Translations under genes and position numbers: made by a program
Part shown: one piece after another, positions 51,198-60,334 of the stretch
Layout of the letters: every line of letters starts with the position of its first letter
Position numbering within the stretch: position 1 is the first letter of the stretch
The notes under the pieces: generated by a model
Told to the model about the DNA's origin: nothing
Databases searched by the model: none
The model's input: the letters and a program-made list of their open reading frames with translations, nothing else
Assembly (NCBI GenBank): GCA_047528275.1
Contig: CP180023.1
Location: 1,054,001 to 1,118,000, forward strand
Length of the DNA stretch: 64,000 bases
Direction: 5' to 3'
DNA from: G039954875 sp047528275
GTDB lineage: Bacteria; Bacteroidota; Bacteroidia; Flavobacteriales; Blattabacteriaceae

Positions 51198-52100
51198 ATG
51201 GATTTTTATCTGAAAAATAAAAATACTTCGGTTAAAGGGATTTTTTTTTCTCTCCGGCAGATGAAAATTCAGACTTTTGGAGGCGTCTCTATCGATAAAT
51301 TTTTAAAGCTTTACTTCTTGAGGTTGTTACGTGCCGACCTTAGTACACGTGCATCGGCTGCTTCGTACAGTTTGTTCATGAGTTTTTTTCCATTTATTTT
51401 ATTTTTCTTTTCAGTAATCACCCGTTTTCCTTACAACCAAGGGATCATAAGCTATTTACATAATTGGATCGTACAGCTCTTCCCTCCTGATACAGGACAG
51501 CCGGCTTGGGAAATGATTGCCGAGATCACGCTAAAGATGAAATGGGATCTTTTATCATGGAGTTTTATCTTTTCGCTCATTTTTTCCACCAATGGTATCT
51601 ATGCACTTATAGAACGTTTTGACCAAGATAAACGTCCGTTTTTGAAATGTTATGTGATTTCTTTTCTATTGACTGTATTTTTGACTGTACTACTCCTTTT
51701 GACTCTTTTATTGATGTACTATAGTCAGGTAGTATGGCGTTTTTTTATTGATATGCATGTCCCAAGATTTGTTTTGAATTTGATTAGCTATCTAGGTATT
51801 TGGCTAGCTTTTTTCGTCGGGACAGTTCTTTTATATAGCTTTGGATCGAAAACTCACTTGCGTTGCAAAGATGAAATTCCGGGAGCTCTTCTAACAACGG
51901 GACTCTTTATATTGGCTTCCTTTCTGTTTGGGGTTTACATCAGGAATTTTTCGAATTACAATCTCTTATATGGTTCTATTGGTACAGTTTTGATCCTGAT
52001 GCTTTGGCTTTATGTTAATAATATTTTGATTTTAGCTGGTTATGAATTGAATAAAACCATTGCACAAATCAAAAAACTGAAATCGACCACAAAAAATTAA
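51198..52100 (+). CDS. YihY/BrkB family inner membrane protein
   Basis: A 300-residue protein with six membrane helices, of the YihY/virulence factor BrkB family (once misnamed ribonuclease BN). Matching segments are STRASAASYSLFMSFFPFIL near the start, SLIFSTNGIYALIERFDQDK, then ALLTTGLFILASFLFGVYIR, and NYNLLYGSIGTVLILMLWLY. The end carries ILILAGYELNKTIAQ. Recent work on relatives points to lipid or anionic-lipid transport across the envelope; that role is inferred here. The start is ATG 51198. It stands alone, divergent from the CPBP gene. Confidence 0.9.
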   Translation: MDFYLKNKNTSVKGIFFSLRQMKIQTFGGVSIDKFLKLYFLRLLRADLSTRASAASYSLFMSFFPFILFFFSVITRFPYNQGIISYLHNWIVQLFPPDTGQPAWEMIAEITLKMKWDLLSWSFIFSLIFSTNGIYALIERFDQDKRPFLKCYVISFLLTVFLTVLLLLTLLLMYYSQVVWRFFIDMHVPRFVLNLISYLGIWLAFFVGTVLLYSFGSKTHLRCKDEIPGALLTTGLFILASFLFGVYIRNFSNYNLLYGSIGTVLILMLWLYVNNILILAGYELNKTIAQIKKLKSTTKN

Positions 52101-52269
52101 AAAAGTATACATTAGAATATTTGGTAATGGATTTATGTGTATCTTATACAGATATAAATCTCCTACTGATTGGTTGATTTGAAGTTAAAAAAAAAATCAG
52201 AGCAAAAAAAAGAATAGGAAAGAATTTTTAAAGTGATGAATATCCTTCTTCCCTCTCATAGATAGAAGA

Positions 52270-53640
52270 TTAAAAAATCGATTTAACTGACTTGAAAAAT
52301 AAAAGTAAAACAAACCTATAAAGATTGCTTAGCAGAAGAGGCTTACTAGATCGAGAGTCAGGGTAAGGTAGCTATATTGAGCCCTTACACTGATTGGGAA
52401 GCTAAGGATTGGGCATAGATTAAGTAAGTTTTTGAGACACATTTTCATGCTGATTTTTTTTGGGTATGTAAATTTAGATCGTCGTATAGGTGCTCAGATC
52501 TTTTATGGTCCAGATGACAAGCAGATTATCCAGTATACATTGCTCGGGATGGTGAAGTATTCAAAATCGGAGCACTTAGTTTGGTAGCGCTTCACACCCT
52601 TGGGCATACCTTAGAGTCCACTACTTATTTGCTTAAAGATTTTCAAGTCCGATACCGTATGTTGTTCACTGGAGATATATTTTTCATCGGAGAAGTTGTC
52701 CAACCTGATCTAGCAGCTAATGCATCGCTCAGTTAGATAGATCTTGCTGGGGTTTTTAGGATTCATTACATGAGAAGATTTTGTCTTTAAATGATGGTCT
52801 CATTTATCTATCCTACACATGGTTCAAGCTTAGCTTTTTGGAAACATATCACCAGATAAATCTCTGATACACTAGGAAATTAGGGAAAAAAATTACGCCT
52901 TATAACCTATGAGCGGAATAAGATAGGATATGAAGATCTGATCAGGTATTAGAGGGATGTGTAAGGCCTCTAATACCTGAGAAGTTTGAATCTCTAGTAT
53001 ACCAAAGGTCATGCCATCATCCTCGATACTCGTTCGGAAAAGAATTAGCCCACATTCTCAAGGTAATATTCATCGCTCTTGATGGGTGCATTCGCTTCCT
53101 GGGGGAGTACTCTAATCCATGACCTGGGATAGACTATCGTATTGATATCGTTCCCGAGGGTATAGAAAGAGAGGTGGTCACTCGTTTGATGCGTGTAGGC
53201 TATAATCGTGTGCTAGATTATTTGGAGAGCGGAGTGCAAGCTTGTGGACCGATTCGGGAAAAACGATAACTTCTATTGCATCAGTTTATGCTGAGCGTTT
53301 TGCTACTGAATTATAAATAATCTTTTGCACAGTTGCTCGATGTACGTTAGGATAAAGAATTTAAAAATAGCCATCTTGAAGATGCGTATCATTTCCTACT
53401 CGATATGTCAATGAGTATATGTCGTTGGTCCGACTGGATCAGGCTTACTATGTCCATTGTGATAGGGGATATCGCTCGGTCATCGCTACTTCGATTTTAA
53501 AGGAGCGAGGTTTTGATCAACTTATCAACATCGAAGGGGGTAAAACGATAAAAAAAAACAAGATCTGCATTGTGTGAACTAGTTTACTAAATAACTAAAG
53601 AGATCGGATTTTTAGGAGAATTTTTGAACAGAATTTGAAG
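52270..53640 (+). pseudogene. Broken MBL-fold / rhodanese-domain hydrolase
   Basis: Metallo-beta-lactamase protein fused to rhodanese domains (persulfide dioxygenase-like). Readable in order: LSPYTDWEAKDWA, FETHFHADFF (zinc box, family: ETHFHADFVSGH), DYPVYIARDGEVFKIGALSL, LHTLGHTLESTTYLL, MLFTGDIFFIGEVVQPDLAA, then YPTHGSSLA-like traces. In the rhodanese part come AIILDTRSEKN (family: VLDTRxxxEF) and GAFASWGSTLIHDLG, then GYNRVLDYLESGVQAC-like traces. Many frameshifts and stops occur. The first zinc box has lost the trailing His of the SGH segment. It once handled persulfides or sulfide detoxification. Confidence 0.86.
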
Positions 53641-54335
53641 AATAAAAATTGTAGATATTTTATGGATGTCTAGTTTGGCTATTTTCCAAGAAGAGATCAT
53701 TAGAATCTTGATCTTTTGTGAATGAAGCGTAAGGTCTGTAGCGATGATCAGCAAGATATCCTGAGTATAATTATTGAGTAGTGTATTGAAGAGTTAGTGA
53801 TTTTTATAGATTGTTTCTATAAATATTTATATCTAAAATGTATCATAGGGTAATTTTTCTAAGATTTTGATCTTTTTTTTTTCAACACCTCTTTTTTTTT
53901 ATAGGCAGATATCCTTGGAAGGTAAAATTCTGATCATTCAATCCAGAAGCGACTAAGGCAAGTAAGATAGACGAATGGCCGATTAATAGGATCATTTCAA
54001 TGTCTTTTAATGAGCAATTTGTACGGACCCTTGTCCAGGATCTGCGATATAAAGGATCCCATTTTTGATAATAATTCCATTGATCCTCCTTTGAAAATCG
54101 GCGCAATCAATGCATCAGATATTGGATGTTTTTCCAATGCGAAGATTTCAAGCATATTCTGAGGTTTGTCTGGGCAAAGGGCTTTAATGAAACGCCGGGC
54201 TGTCTATTCATTTTCTACGATGAAAAATTCAATCCTTTGACTATTTCTTCTACCTTTTTGGGTAATACTGCAGAGAGATCCCCTTGACCAAGTGGATTGA
54301 TGATCAGGTAAATCCTTCCGTACATATTATATGAT
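53641..54335 (-). pseudogene. Broken SAM-dependent methyltransferase (RsmI/tetrapyrrole methylase type)
   Basis: Bacteroidota RsmI-like gene that methylates C1402 of 16S rRNA in its living form. Pieces from the start: MYGRIYLIINPLGQGDLSAV, LPKKVEEIVKGLNFFIVENE, a TAG in place of Arg or Gln, TARRFIKALCP, APIFKGGSMELLSKMG, GHSSILLALVASGLNDQNFT (family: VGPSSILLALMASGLNGQxF), FQGYLPIKKK, IFIETIYKN and SWKIAKLDIHK. Frames shift at least three times. No second copy of this gene is in the window. Confidence 0.87.
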
Positions 54336-57095
54336 TGATATGAGAGCATTAAAGTTAAGCAAAATCATTTTTTGTGGAGTTAGAAATTATACAATGAACA
54401 TTTTTTATGTAATATTTAAATCATATTTACTAAAGAAAGGTTAGGAAAAGATAAGATCGTAAGTGAGATTTTGCACTAGTCCTTTTTTAAAATCATTATT
54501 TCATGGAACGATGTCAGGGTAATCAAGGACGGTAGTAAAAGAAGAAATCTCACCATGTGATAAATTGCTAGGAATTAAGAAGGTTGTTTACGAGTATGAT
54601 ATGAATTCTGTTGGGATATTTAAACTTTATTTGGAAGATGATGGTTAGCTATTTTTGTTTTCCCAATAATTGCTCTAGATCTAAATAAAATATTCCTGAT
54701 TATCAAAACAATAAATATCATTTTACGCTAAAGGGATCTGATACCCATCAAATCATTCCTTTTAATAAAGTCCAAAATAATCAGGAGTATTACATTATCA
54801 TAGATGATGGGGGAGATTGTAAAATCAGCACTGGAAACTTCGAAATGTGAATAAAGAACATAAAAAAATCTTCATATGTAGGGGGGGGGACGTACTCAAG
54901 TTCTATCAAGGAAAAACCTCAAAATAGATAGATCTGCGTAAAGAAATATTTCATCTATATGATGGTAGGGATTGTAAATTTTATAAATCAGATGCTGCTA
55001 GAATAATTCTGACTGACAATAAAATTAATTCTAGTGCTCCAGGTCAGACCCTCGACTATTACGTCAAAGTTCAAGAGGATAGTTGTGAATCAGAAGTAAC
55101 ATAGTTTTCTCTCAGGGTAGAGAAGTATTTACCACCGCAGCTACGTGATCTGGTAGTGGATAGGAGTGATAAGATCATCGATTTATATATATAGACAGGC
55201 TTGGCCCTTTCTAAAAAAATTGAGTATCAGTTTTATGATCACCATAATACCTCTCAGATACACCAATAAAAGATGCACGATCTTATACTATTCCATAAAC
55301 TTATGTAACTATATCTACTCCTTGGTAACTACAGATATTTCTACCTCATGCAAGAGCGGGAGAATGAACATCCAGTTTACCGTGAAAGAGACATTAGGTA
55401 AATCGTTGGATCATGGTAAAAATAATGATGTACTGGAATTCAAACATACTGCAGAGGACCCCTTTATTGTTTATGGATCATATAAAGATACCAGTGAATT
55501 AATTATCAAGTTGATTGTTGGTGGTATTACTACGTTTAGTGGTACCTATATCATTAATACTAGGATTTTATCTACCGAGATTTCCACTGTTTTTATTACT
55601 GGAGAACTTCTTTGGATCCAACCTTCTAGGTTAGCGATTCCTTACCTAATGCACAAGATTTTACTGATCTCATTGTTGATATTGCTCCAGAAAAGCTAGA
55701 AGGTTTTTTCAACTCCATAAAAGATTTCATAAAAAATATTTTAGCTCATCTCTAGATATTCCCTCCAGATCAGTTTGGTTAGTTTAATGAATTCATAGCT
55801 GCTTTTAAAAAGTCTCCGATGTGGTAATGGGGATATTGATATTCTTAGTATTGAAGCTACAGGTTAGTTAAATAAACATCGCAGGGCGGGGGGGGGGGGG
55901 GCTGGGGTACACTAGTTGATCAAGTAGGAGATGGGCAAACTCTGATAAACTTGTATTAATAGTTCATTCAACTTAGGTAAATCAATCAAAGTACCATTGA
56001 GATGCATAAATTCCTTAAAAAAAGAAGATCGACTGATGAAATAATTCACTTCGATCTTTAATGAATCTAATTATCCCTCAATCTGGTGCCGAAATGCCTG
56101 TAGTGAAAACGAATATATCACCAAAGAATATACTCTTAGCCTAACAAAAGTCTATATAGAACCCACTTTACTAGATTAGCAAGAGTAATGGAAAAGACAA
56201 GAAGAAGCTTTTCATGCAACCCTAAAAAAGTTCTCAAAAGCAAGGATACTGGTAGAAAAATGGATTGAGTATACTAAAAACTAGATATTTAAATTCAAAA
56301 CAACTAAGCTGAGGAAAAAACTATGAATTTTTACTCAAAACCCTTATATCTATAGAAAAAACTTCTTAGAAGTTTCAAAGGAAATTTTCATTTACCAAGA
56401 TTTATTGATTTGGATAAACAATACATTAGAACCTCTACAACGGAAAATATTTGCTCTTGGCCAGACATCCCATTCGGAAGCTTGTACACAAAAGATTTGG
56501 GGATTTATAAAAACCTTTGCTATATTGCCACGATTTCAGCTTCCTGTAAAAAAAAAATCTGTATTTCATCGGTTTCATAACAAATTCCTTGATCTGAAAA
56601 AGATCATCATCGTTAAGCGTTCTATATTACAGACTAATGAAGTAAAAAAACACTAGCTCTGCGAGTACTTTTGAAAATATTGGATAAAATCTATGATCAA
56701 GTGATGATTGGGAAGGTGGAAGCTCAAGAGAGACAAGTGCCTAGATATTATACAAGACTTATCATTAAAAAATTTTGATGTGGAATAATACACATTATTT
56801 CCCAATCCCATCTCAGAAGAATTATCTATCCAGCGGACACAAAGAGGATTCCCCAAGATGAGGTATTCAATACAGGGTGTAGGTGTTTGTTACCTTGTGA
56901 AGGAAAGGTGAAATTTGAAGCTGGTCAGAAACTGCTAAATTTAGGAAATATGAAAAAAGATTATGAATTGAAATTAGATAAATCTTACCGATTCGCCTTA
57001 CTTGCTATAGAAAATGAGCGCAATCTGAAAAAATATAAGAAGAAAACCATGGGAAAAATTCTGATAAAAGAAGAAAAGATCATTATTAAGTAGGA
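54336..57095 (+). pseudogene. Decayed large gene (family unknown), with poly-G tract
   Basis: One long plus-strand gene in pieces. From about 54700: DLIPIKSFLLIKSKIIRS and EYYIIIDDGGDCKIST in alternate frames. Then a frame from 54840 to 55190 reads KKIFICRGGDVLKFYQGKTS, RKEIFHLYDGRDCKFYKSD and LDYYVKVQEDSCESEV, with TAG codons inside. Next comes an open piece 55380-55699 (AEDPFIVYGSYKDTSELIIK). A frame from 56100 to 56656 reads ENEYITKEYTLSLTKVYIEP with four stops, and the last piece is 56887-57093 (DYELKLDKSYRFALLAIENE). GDVLK and EYYIIIDD resemble motifs of the 0-15 kb family. A run of 14 G at 55888-55901 lies inside. The function is unknown. Confidence 0.4.
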
Positions 57096-57120
57096 TTTAA
57101 AATTCTCACGGGGATTAAGA

Positions 57121-57156
57121 TTGGTTTTTCAAATTACGCAATAAACTTTAAATTTG
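57121..57156 (+). promoter_or_regulatory. Possible promoter of pdhA-pdhC
   Basis: TAAATTTG at 57149-57156 fits the -7 box TAnnTTTG exactly, 40 bases before the pdhA ATG. The only -33-like TTG (57121) is 25 bases upstream, longer than usual, so support is partial. Confidence 0.38.
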
Positions 57157-57195
57157 CTCACCAATTTGAGGTGATACTACATCTAATTGAGAAAT

Positions 57196-58194
57196 ATGAA
57201 GAAAATCACTACGTACACTTACCTACAATGGTTTAAAGATATGTCTTTTTGGAGACGATTTGAAGATAAATGTCGTTCCTTATATTTAAAACAAAAAATC
57301 CGAGGTTTTTTACATTTATATAATGGGCAAGAAGCGCTCCCTGCAGGACTCATCCATGCAATGGATATGAACAAAGATAAGATGATCACAGCCTATCGTT
57401 GCCATATCCTTCCCATCGCTATGGGTGTAGATCCCAAAAGGGTGATGGCTGAGCTCTGTGGAAAGGTCACGGGTACTTCTCGAGGTATGGGTGGATCCAT
57501 GCATATCTTCAGCAAGGAGCATCGTTTCTATGGTGGACACGGTATCGTAGGTGGACAAATCCCTCTAGGTGCTGGGATTGCCTTTGCAGATCAATACTTC
57601 AATCGAGATGCTGTCACGTTGACCCTTATGGGAGATGGGGCCGTTCGTCAGGGCGCTTTGCATGAAACCTTCAATATGGCCATGATGTGGAAGCTCCCAG
57701 TGGTATTCATCTGTGAAAACAACCGATATGCGATGGGGACTTCTGTTAAGCGAAGTACCAATCTAGAAGATATTTACAAAATCGGTTTAGGTTTTGATAT
57801 ACCTTCCGCACTGGTAGATGGTATGGATCCTGTAAAAGTAGCTGAAGCTGCTTACGAAGGCATCGAAAGAGCTCGTAAAGGTGAGGGACCAACCTTTTTA
57901 GATATCCGTACCTATCGATATAGAGGGCATTCCATTTCTGATGCAGGGATATATCGCACCAAAGAAGAAATAAAGCAATACAAAGAGCAAGATCCGATCC
58001 TCAAATTGAAAAACCTTATTTTACAAAACAATTGGTCTAGTACCGAGCAATTGAAGACCGTTGAGGATGAAGCTAAAGAGAAAGCCGAGGAATGTGCCCA
58101 ATTTGCCGAAGCATCCGATTACCCCCCTGTAGAACAAATGTATAAATTGGTATACCAGCAAGCCGATTATCCTTTTTTAGATAAAAAGTTATGA
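57196..58194 (+). CDS. pdhA: Pyruvate dehydrogenase E1 component, alpha subunit
   Basis: A 332-residue thiamine-dependent subunit that decarboxylates pyruvate and passes the acetyl group to E2. The TPP-binding motif is MGDGAVRQGALHETFNMAMM with the Asn of FICENN, near residues 145-177. MGGSMHIFSKEHRFYGGHGI, VGGQIPLGAGIAFADQ and the phosphorylation-loop-like YRYRGHSISDAGIYR are intact. ATG 57196 is preferred to a TTG three codons earlier. pdhC follows after 39 bases. The beta subunit is encoded elsewhere, as in many Bacteroidota. Confidence 0.95.
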   Translation: MKKITTYTYLQWFKDMSFWRRFEDKCRSLYLKQKIRGFLHLYNGQEALPAGLIHAMDMNKDKMITAYRCHILPIAMGVDPKRVMAELCGKVTGTSRGMGGSMHIFSKEHRFYGGHGIVGGQIPLGAGIAFADQYFNRDAVTLTLMGDGAVRQGALHETFNMAMMWKLPVVFICENNRYAMGTSVKRSTNLEDIYKIGLGFDIPSALVDGMDPVKVAEAAYEGIERARKGEGPTFLDIRTYRYRGHSISDAGIYRTKEEIKQYKEQDPILKLKNLILQNNWSSTEQLKTVEDEAKEKAEECAQFAEASDYPPVEQMYKLVYQQADYPFLDKKL

Positions 58195-58233
58195 GGATCC
58201 AATCATTTCAATCATATCAAATAGAAAAGACAT

Positions 58234-59508
58234 ATGGCAGAAGTAATAGCTATGCCCCGCCTGAGTGATACTATGGAAGAGGGTACCGTGGTCAAATGGA
58301 ATAAAAAGGTAGGAGACCAGATTTCAGAGGGAGATATATTGGCTGAGATCGAAACCGATAAAGCCATCCAAGAATTTGAGATTGATATCAGTGGTAGGTT
58401 ACTCTACATTGGAGTAGGTGAGAAGCAAGCTGTTAAAGTAGACGAAATATTAGCTATCATTGGACAAGATGGAGAAGATATTAGTGCATTGATCCATAAA
58501 GGATCTCAAGTGAAAATCCCTCCTAGAGCGCCCCATTCGACAGTCGTTTCACTTGCTATTCCTCAACAAGATAGACCAGATAACCCTCAGAATCAATCTC
58601 CAAAGGTTATTCCACAGAAGAATAATAATCAAAGAATTTTTGCCTCACCTCTGGCTAAGAGGATGGCTGCTGAAAGAAATATATCCCTAAGTGAGATCAA
58701 TGGTAGTGGTGAACATGGCCGTATCGTCAAGCGCAATGTAGAACAATACCAGTCTATAGCAGCACAACATAAGACCGAAGGGCAGGAAATAATTCCCAGT
58801 ATTATACCATCTTTAACTCCTTCTTTGGTGAAACGTGAAGTGCCTCACTCTTCCATGCGTAAAATCATTGCCAAGCGTTTGACTGAATCTAAATTCGCCG
58901 CTCCTCATTATTATCTGATGATGGAGATCGACATGGAGCAAGCCATTCAATCCAGACAGACGATCAATGAAAAATTTTCCAGTGCAAAGGTCTCTTTCAA
59001 CGACTTGGTGGTCAAAGCAATTGCTCTTGCTTTACGCAAACATCCAACAGTGAATGCATCATGGACCGAAGGGAAAATTATTTATCATTCGGACATTAAT
59101 ATCGGCGTAGCCGTAGCAGTGGAAGACGGTTTGCTCGTACCAGTTATTCAACAAACAGATCAAAAGTCTTTGAGTCAAATATCTACAGAGATTAAAGACA
59201 AGGCCGACCGTGCTAGAGTGCGAAAGATAGAACCTCAGGAAATGGAAGGTAGCACTTTCACTATTTCCAATCTTGGTATGTTTGGGATCGAATCCTTCAC
59301 CTCAATCATCAATCAACCTAATTCCTGTATCCTCTCAGTAGGTGCCATTGTAGAAAAACCTGTTGTCAAAGACGGACAGATCGTTATAGGTCATACGATG
59401 AAGGTCACCTTAGCGTGTGATCATCGCACAGTAGATGGGGCCAAAGGGAGTGCTTTTCTACAAATTTTTAAACAAATTTTGGAAAATCCCGTACTCATGT
59501 TGGCTTAG
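58234..59508 (+). CDS. pdhC: Dihydrolipoamide acetyltransferase (pyruvate dehydrogenase E2)
   Basis: A 424-residue E2 core. It has one N-terminal lipoyl domain with the lipoylated Lys43 in ETDKAIQEF, a linker, and the E3/E1-binding domain FASPLAKRMAAERNISLSEI followed by GSGEHGRIVKRNVEQY. The catalytic domain ends in LACDHRTVDGAKGSAFLQ, with the active-site His near residue 397 and Asp four residues later. All parts look functional. It is the second gene of the pdhA-pdhC operon and makes acetyl-CoA. A single lipoyl domain is fewer than some Bacteroidota have. Confidence 0.96.
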   Translation: MAEVIAMPRLSDTMEEGTVVKWNKKVGDQISEGDILAEIETDKAIQEFEIDISGRLLYIGVGEKQAVKVDEILAIIGQDGEDISALIHKGSQVKIPPRAPHSTVVSLAIPQQDRPDNPQNQSPKVIPQKNNNQRIFASPLAKRMAAERNISLSEINGSGEHGRIVKRNVEQYQSIAAQHKTEGQEIIPSIIPSLTPSLVKREVPHSSMRKIIAKRLTESKFAAPHYYLMMEIDMEQAIQSRQTINEKFSSAKVSFNDLVVKAIALALRKHPTVNASWTEGKIIYHSDINIGVAVAVEDGLLVPVIQQTDQKSLSQISTEIKDKADRARVRKIEPQEMEGSTFTISNLGMFGIESFTSIINQPNSCILSVGAIVEKPVVKDGQIVIGHTMKVTLACDHRTVDGAKGSAFLQIFKQILENPVLMLA

Positions 59509-59539
59509 ATTGTTTACAGAGGACAGTTACTCCTAGCAT

Positions 59540-60330
59540 GCAGAACATCATCCCTTTTTAGAGTTTTTAAAAATCCGAGAGATCAAGATCGGGAAAGGAA
59601 AGATACCAATGGCTACCAAAGAAAATAAAACTTTAGCAGTGTGACTACTCATAAAACAAGTCAGTTCTTGTATCCGGTAAAAATCTCTCATGAAGCGGGA
59701 AGAGAACTTTTAAACCAGATAGAAGGATGACTAAAAAAGGTGGGGTTTGAAGAAAAGGATATTTCTCCATCAACTTCACAAAGCCATGAGCAACAAAAAA
59801 CATCGGTAGGATTTCGACGAAAACGCCTAAGCAGATCAGTAGAAAATTGTCCGAAAAATCCACTACAGCGAAGATATTGTCAATAGAAAAGACAAGATTC
59901 ATTAACTCGATAGAGATCACCGTGGACCAAAAAGAATTAAAAAGACCCAAAATATTTCTAAAAAACCAAGTCTCTTTCTTACTGGCAGTAGAAGGATTTT
60001 CAACACCAAGATCGGGTAAAAAAATGTTTACCGATCAGATAGAGTAGATAAAGTTCACCTAAGGGTTTCAACTACTAGATCTTAACCAGTAGGGCAGCAA
60101 ACAAACTCTATCTGAAAAAGAACGCTCCTAAGAGCCGGTATCGCAAGGTTTTTTGAGGATCTTCTTTTTTTCATATCCATAACTATAGTATCCAAGACAG
60201 CAGCATTGTCTATAGAATGAATCACCTCACTGATGATCAGGTTACTAAAGATAGGATACAGAAGCTACCGGATAGCGTATGATATCTTGTGACAGGGATT
60301 GAGTAATTCATTTATCCTGTAATAGCTATA
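59540..60330 (-). pseudogene. Broken TerC-family membrane protein
   Basis: TerC/Alx-type integral membrane protein, thought to export metal ions such as manganese. The front part reads RYRLLGAFFFR and LKPLGELYLLYLIGKHFF with stops (60050-60180). The middle is open at 59645-59950: WSTVISIELMNLVFSIDNIF (the conserved D-N-x-F segment), LGVFVEILPMFFVAHGFVKL, GLKVLFPLHE. The end (about 59545-59640) reads VLFSLVAIGIFPFPILISRI. Frameshifts join these. The gene follows pdhC tail to tail. Confidence 0.85.
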
Positions 60331-60334
60331 AGAT

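Noticed and set aside
55166..55699. Intact 177-residue gene
   Set aside because: Its first part is the wrong frame of a decayed tract; coding signal only appears from about 55380 and continues beyond in other frames.
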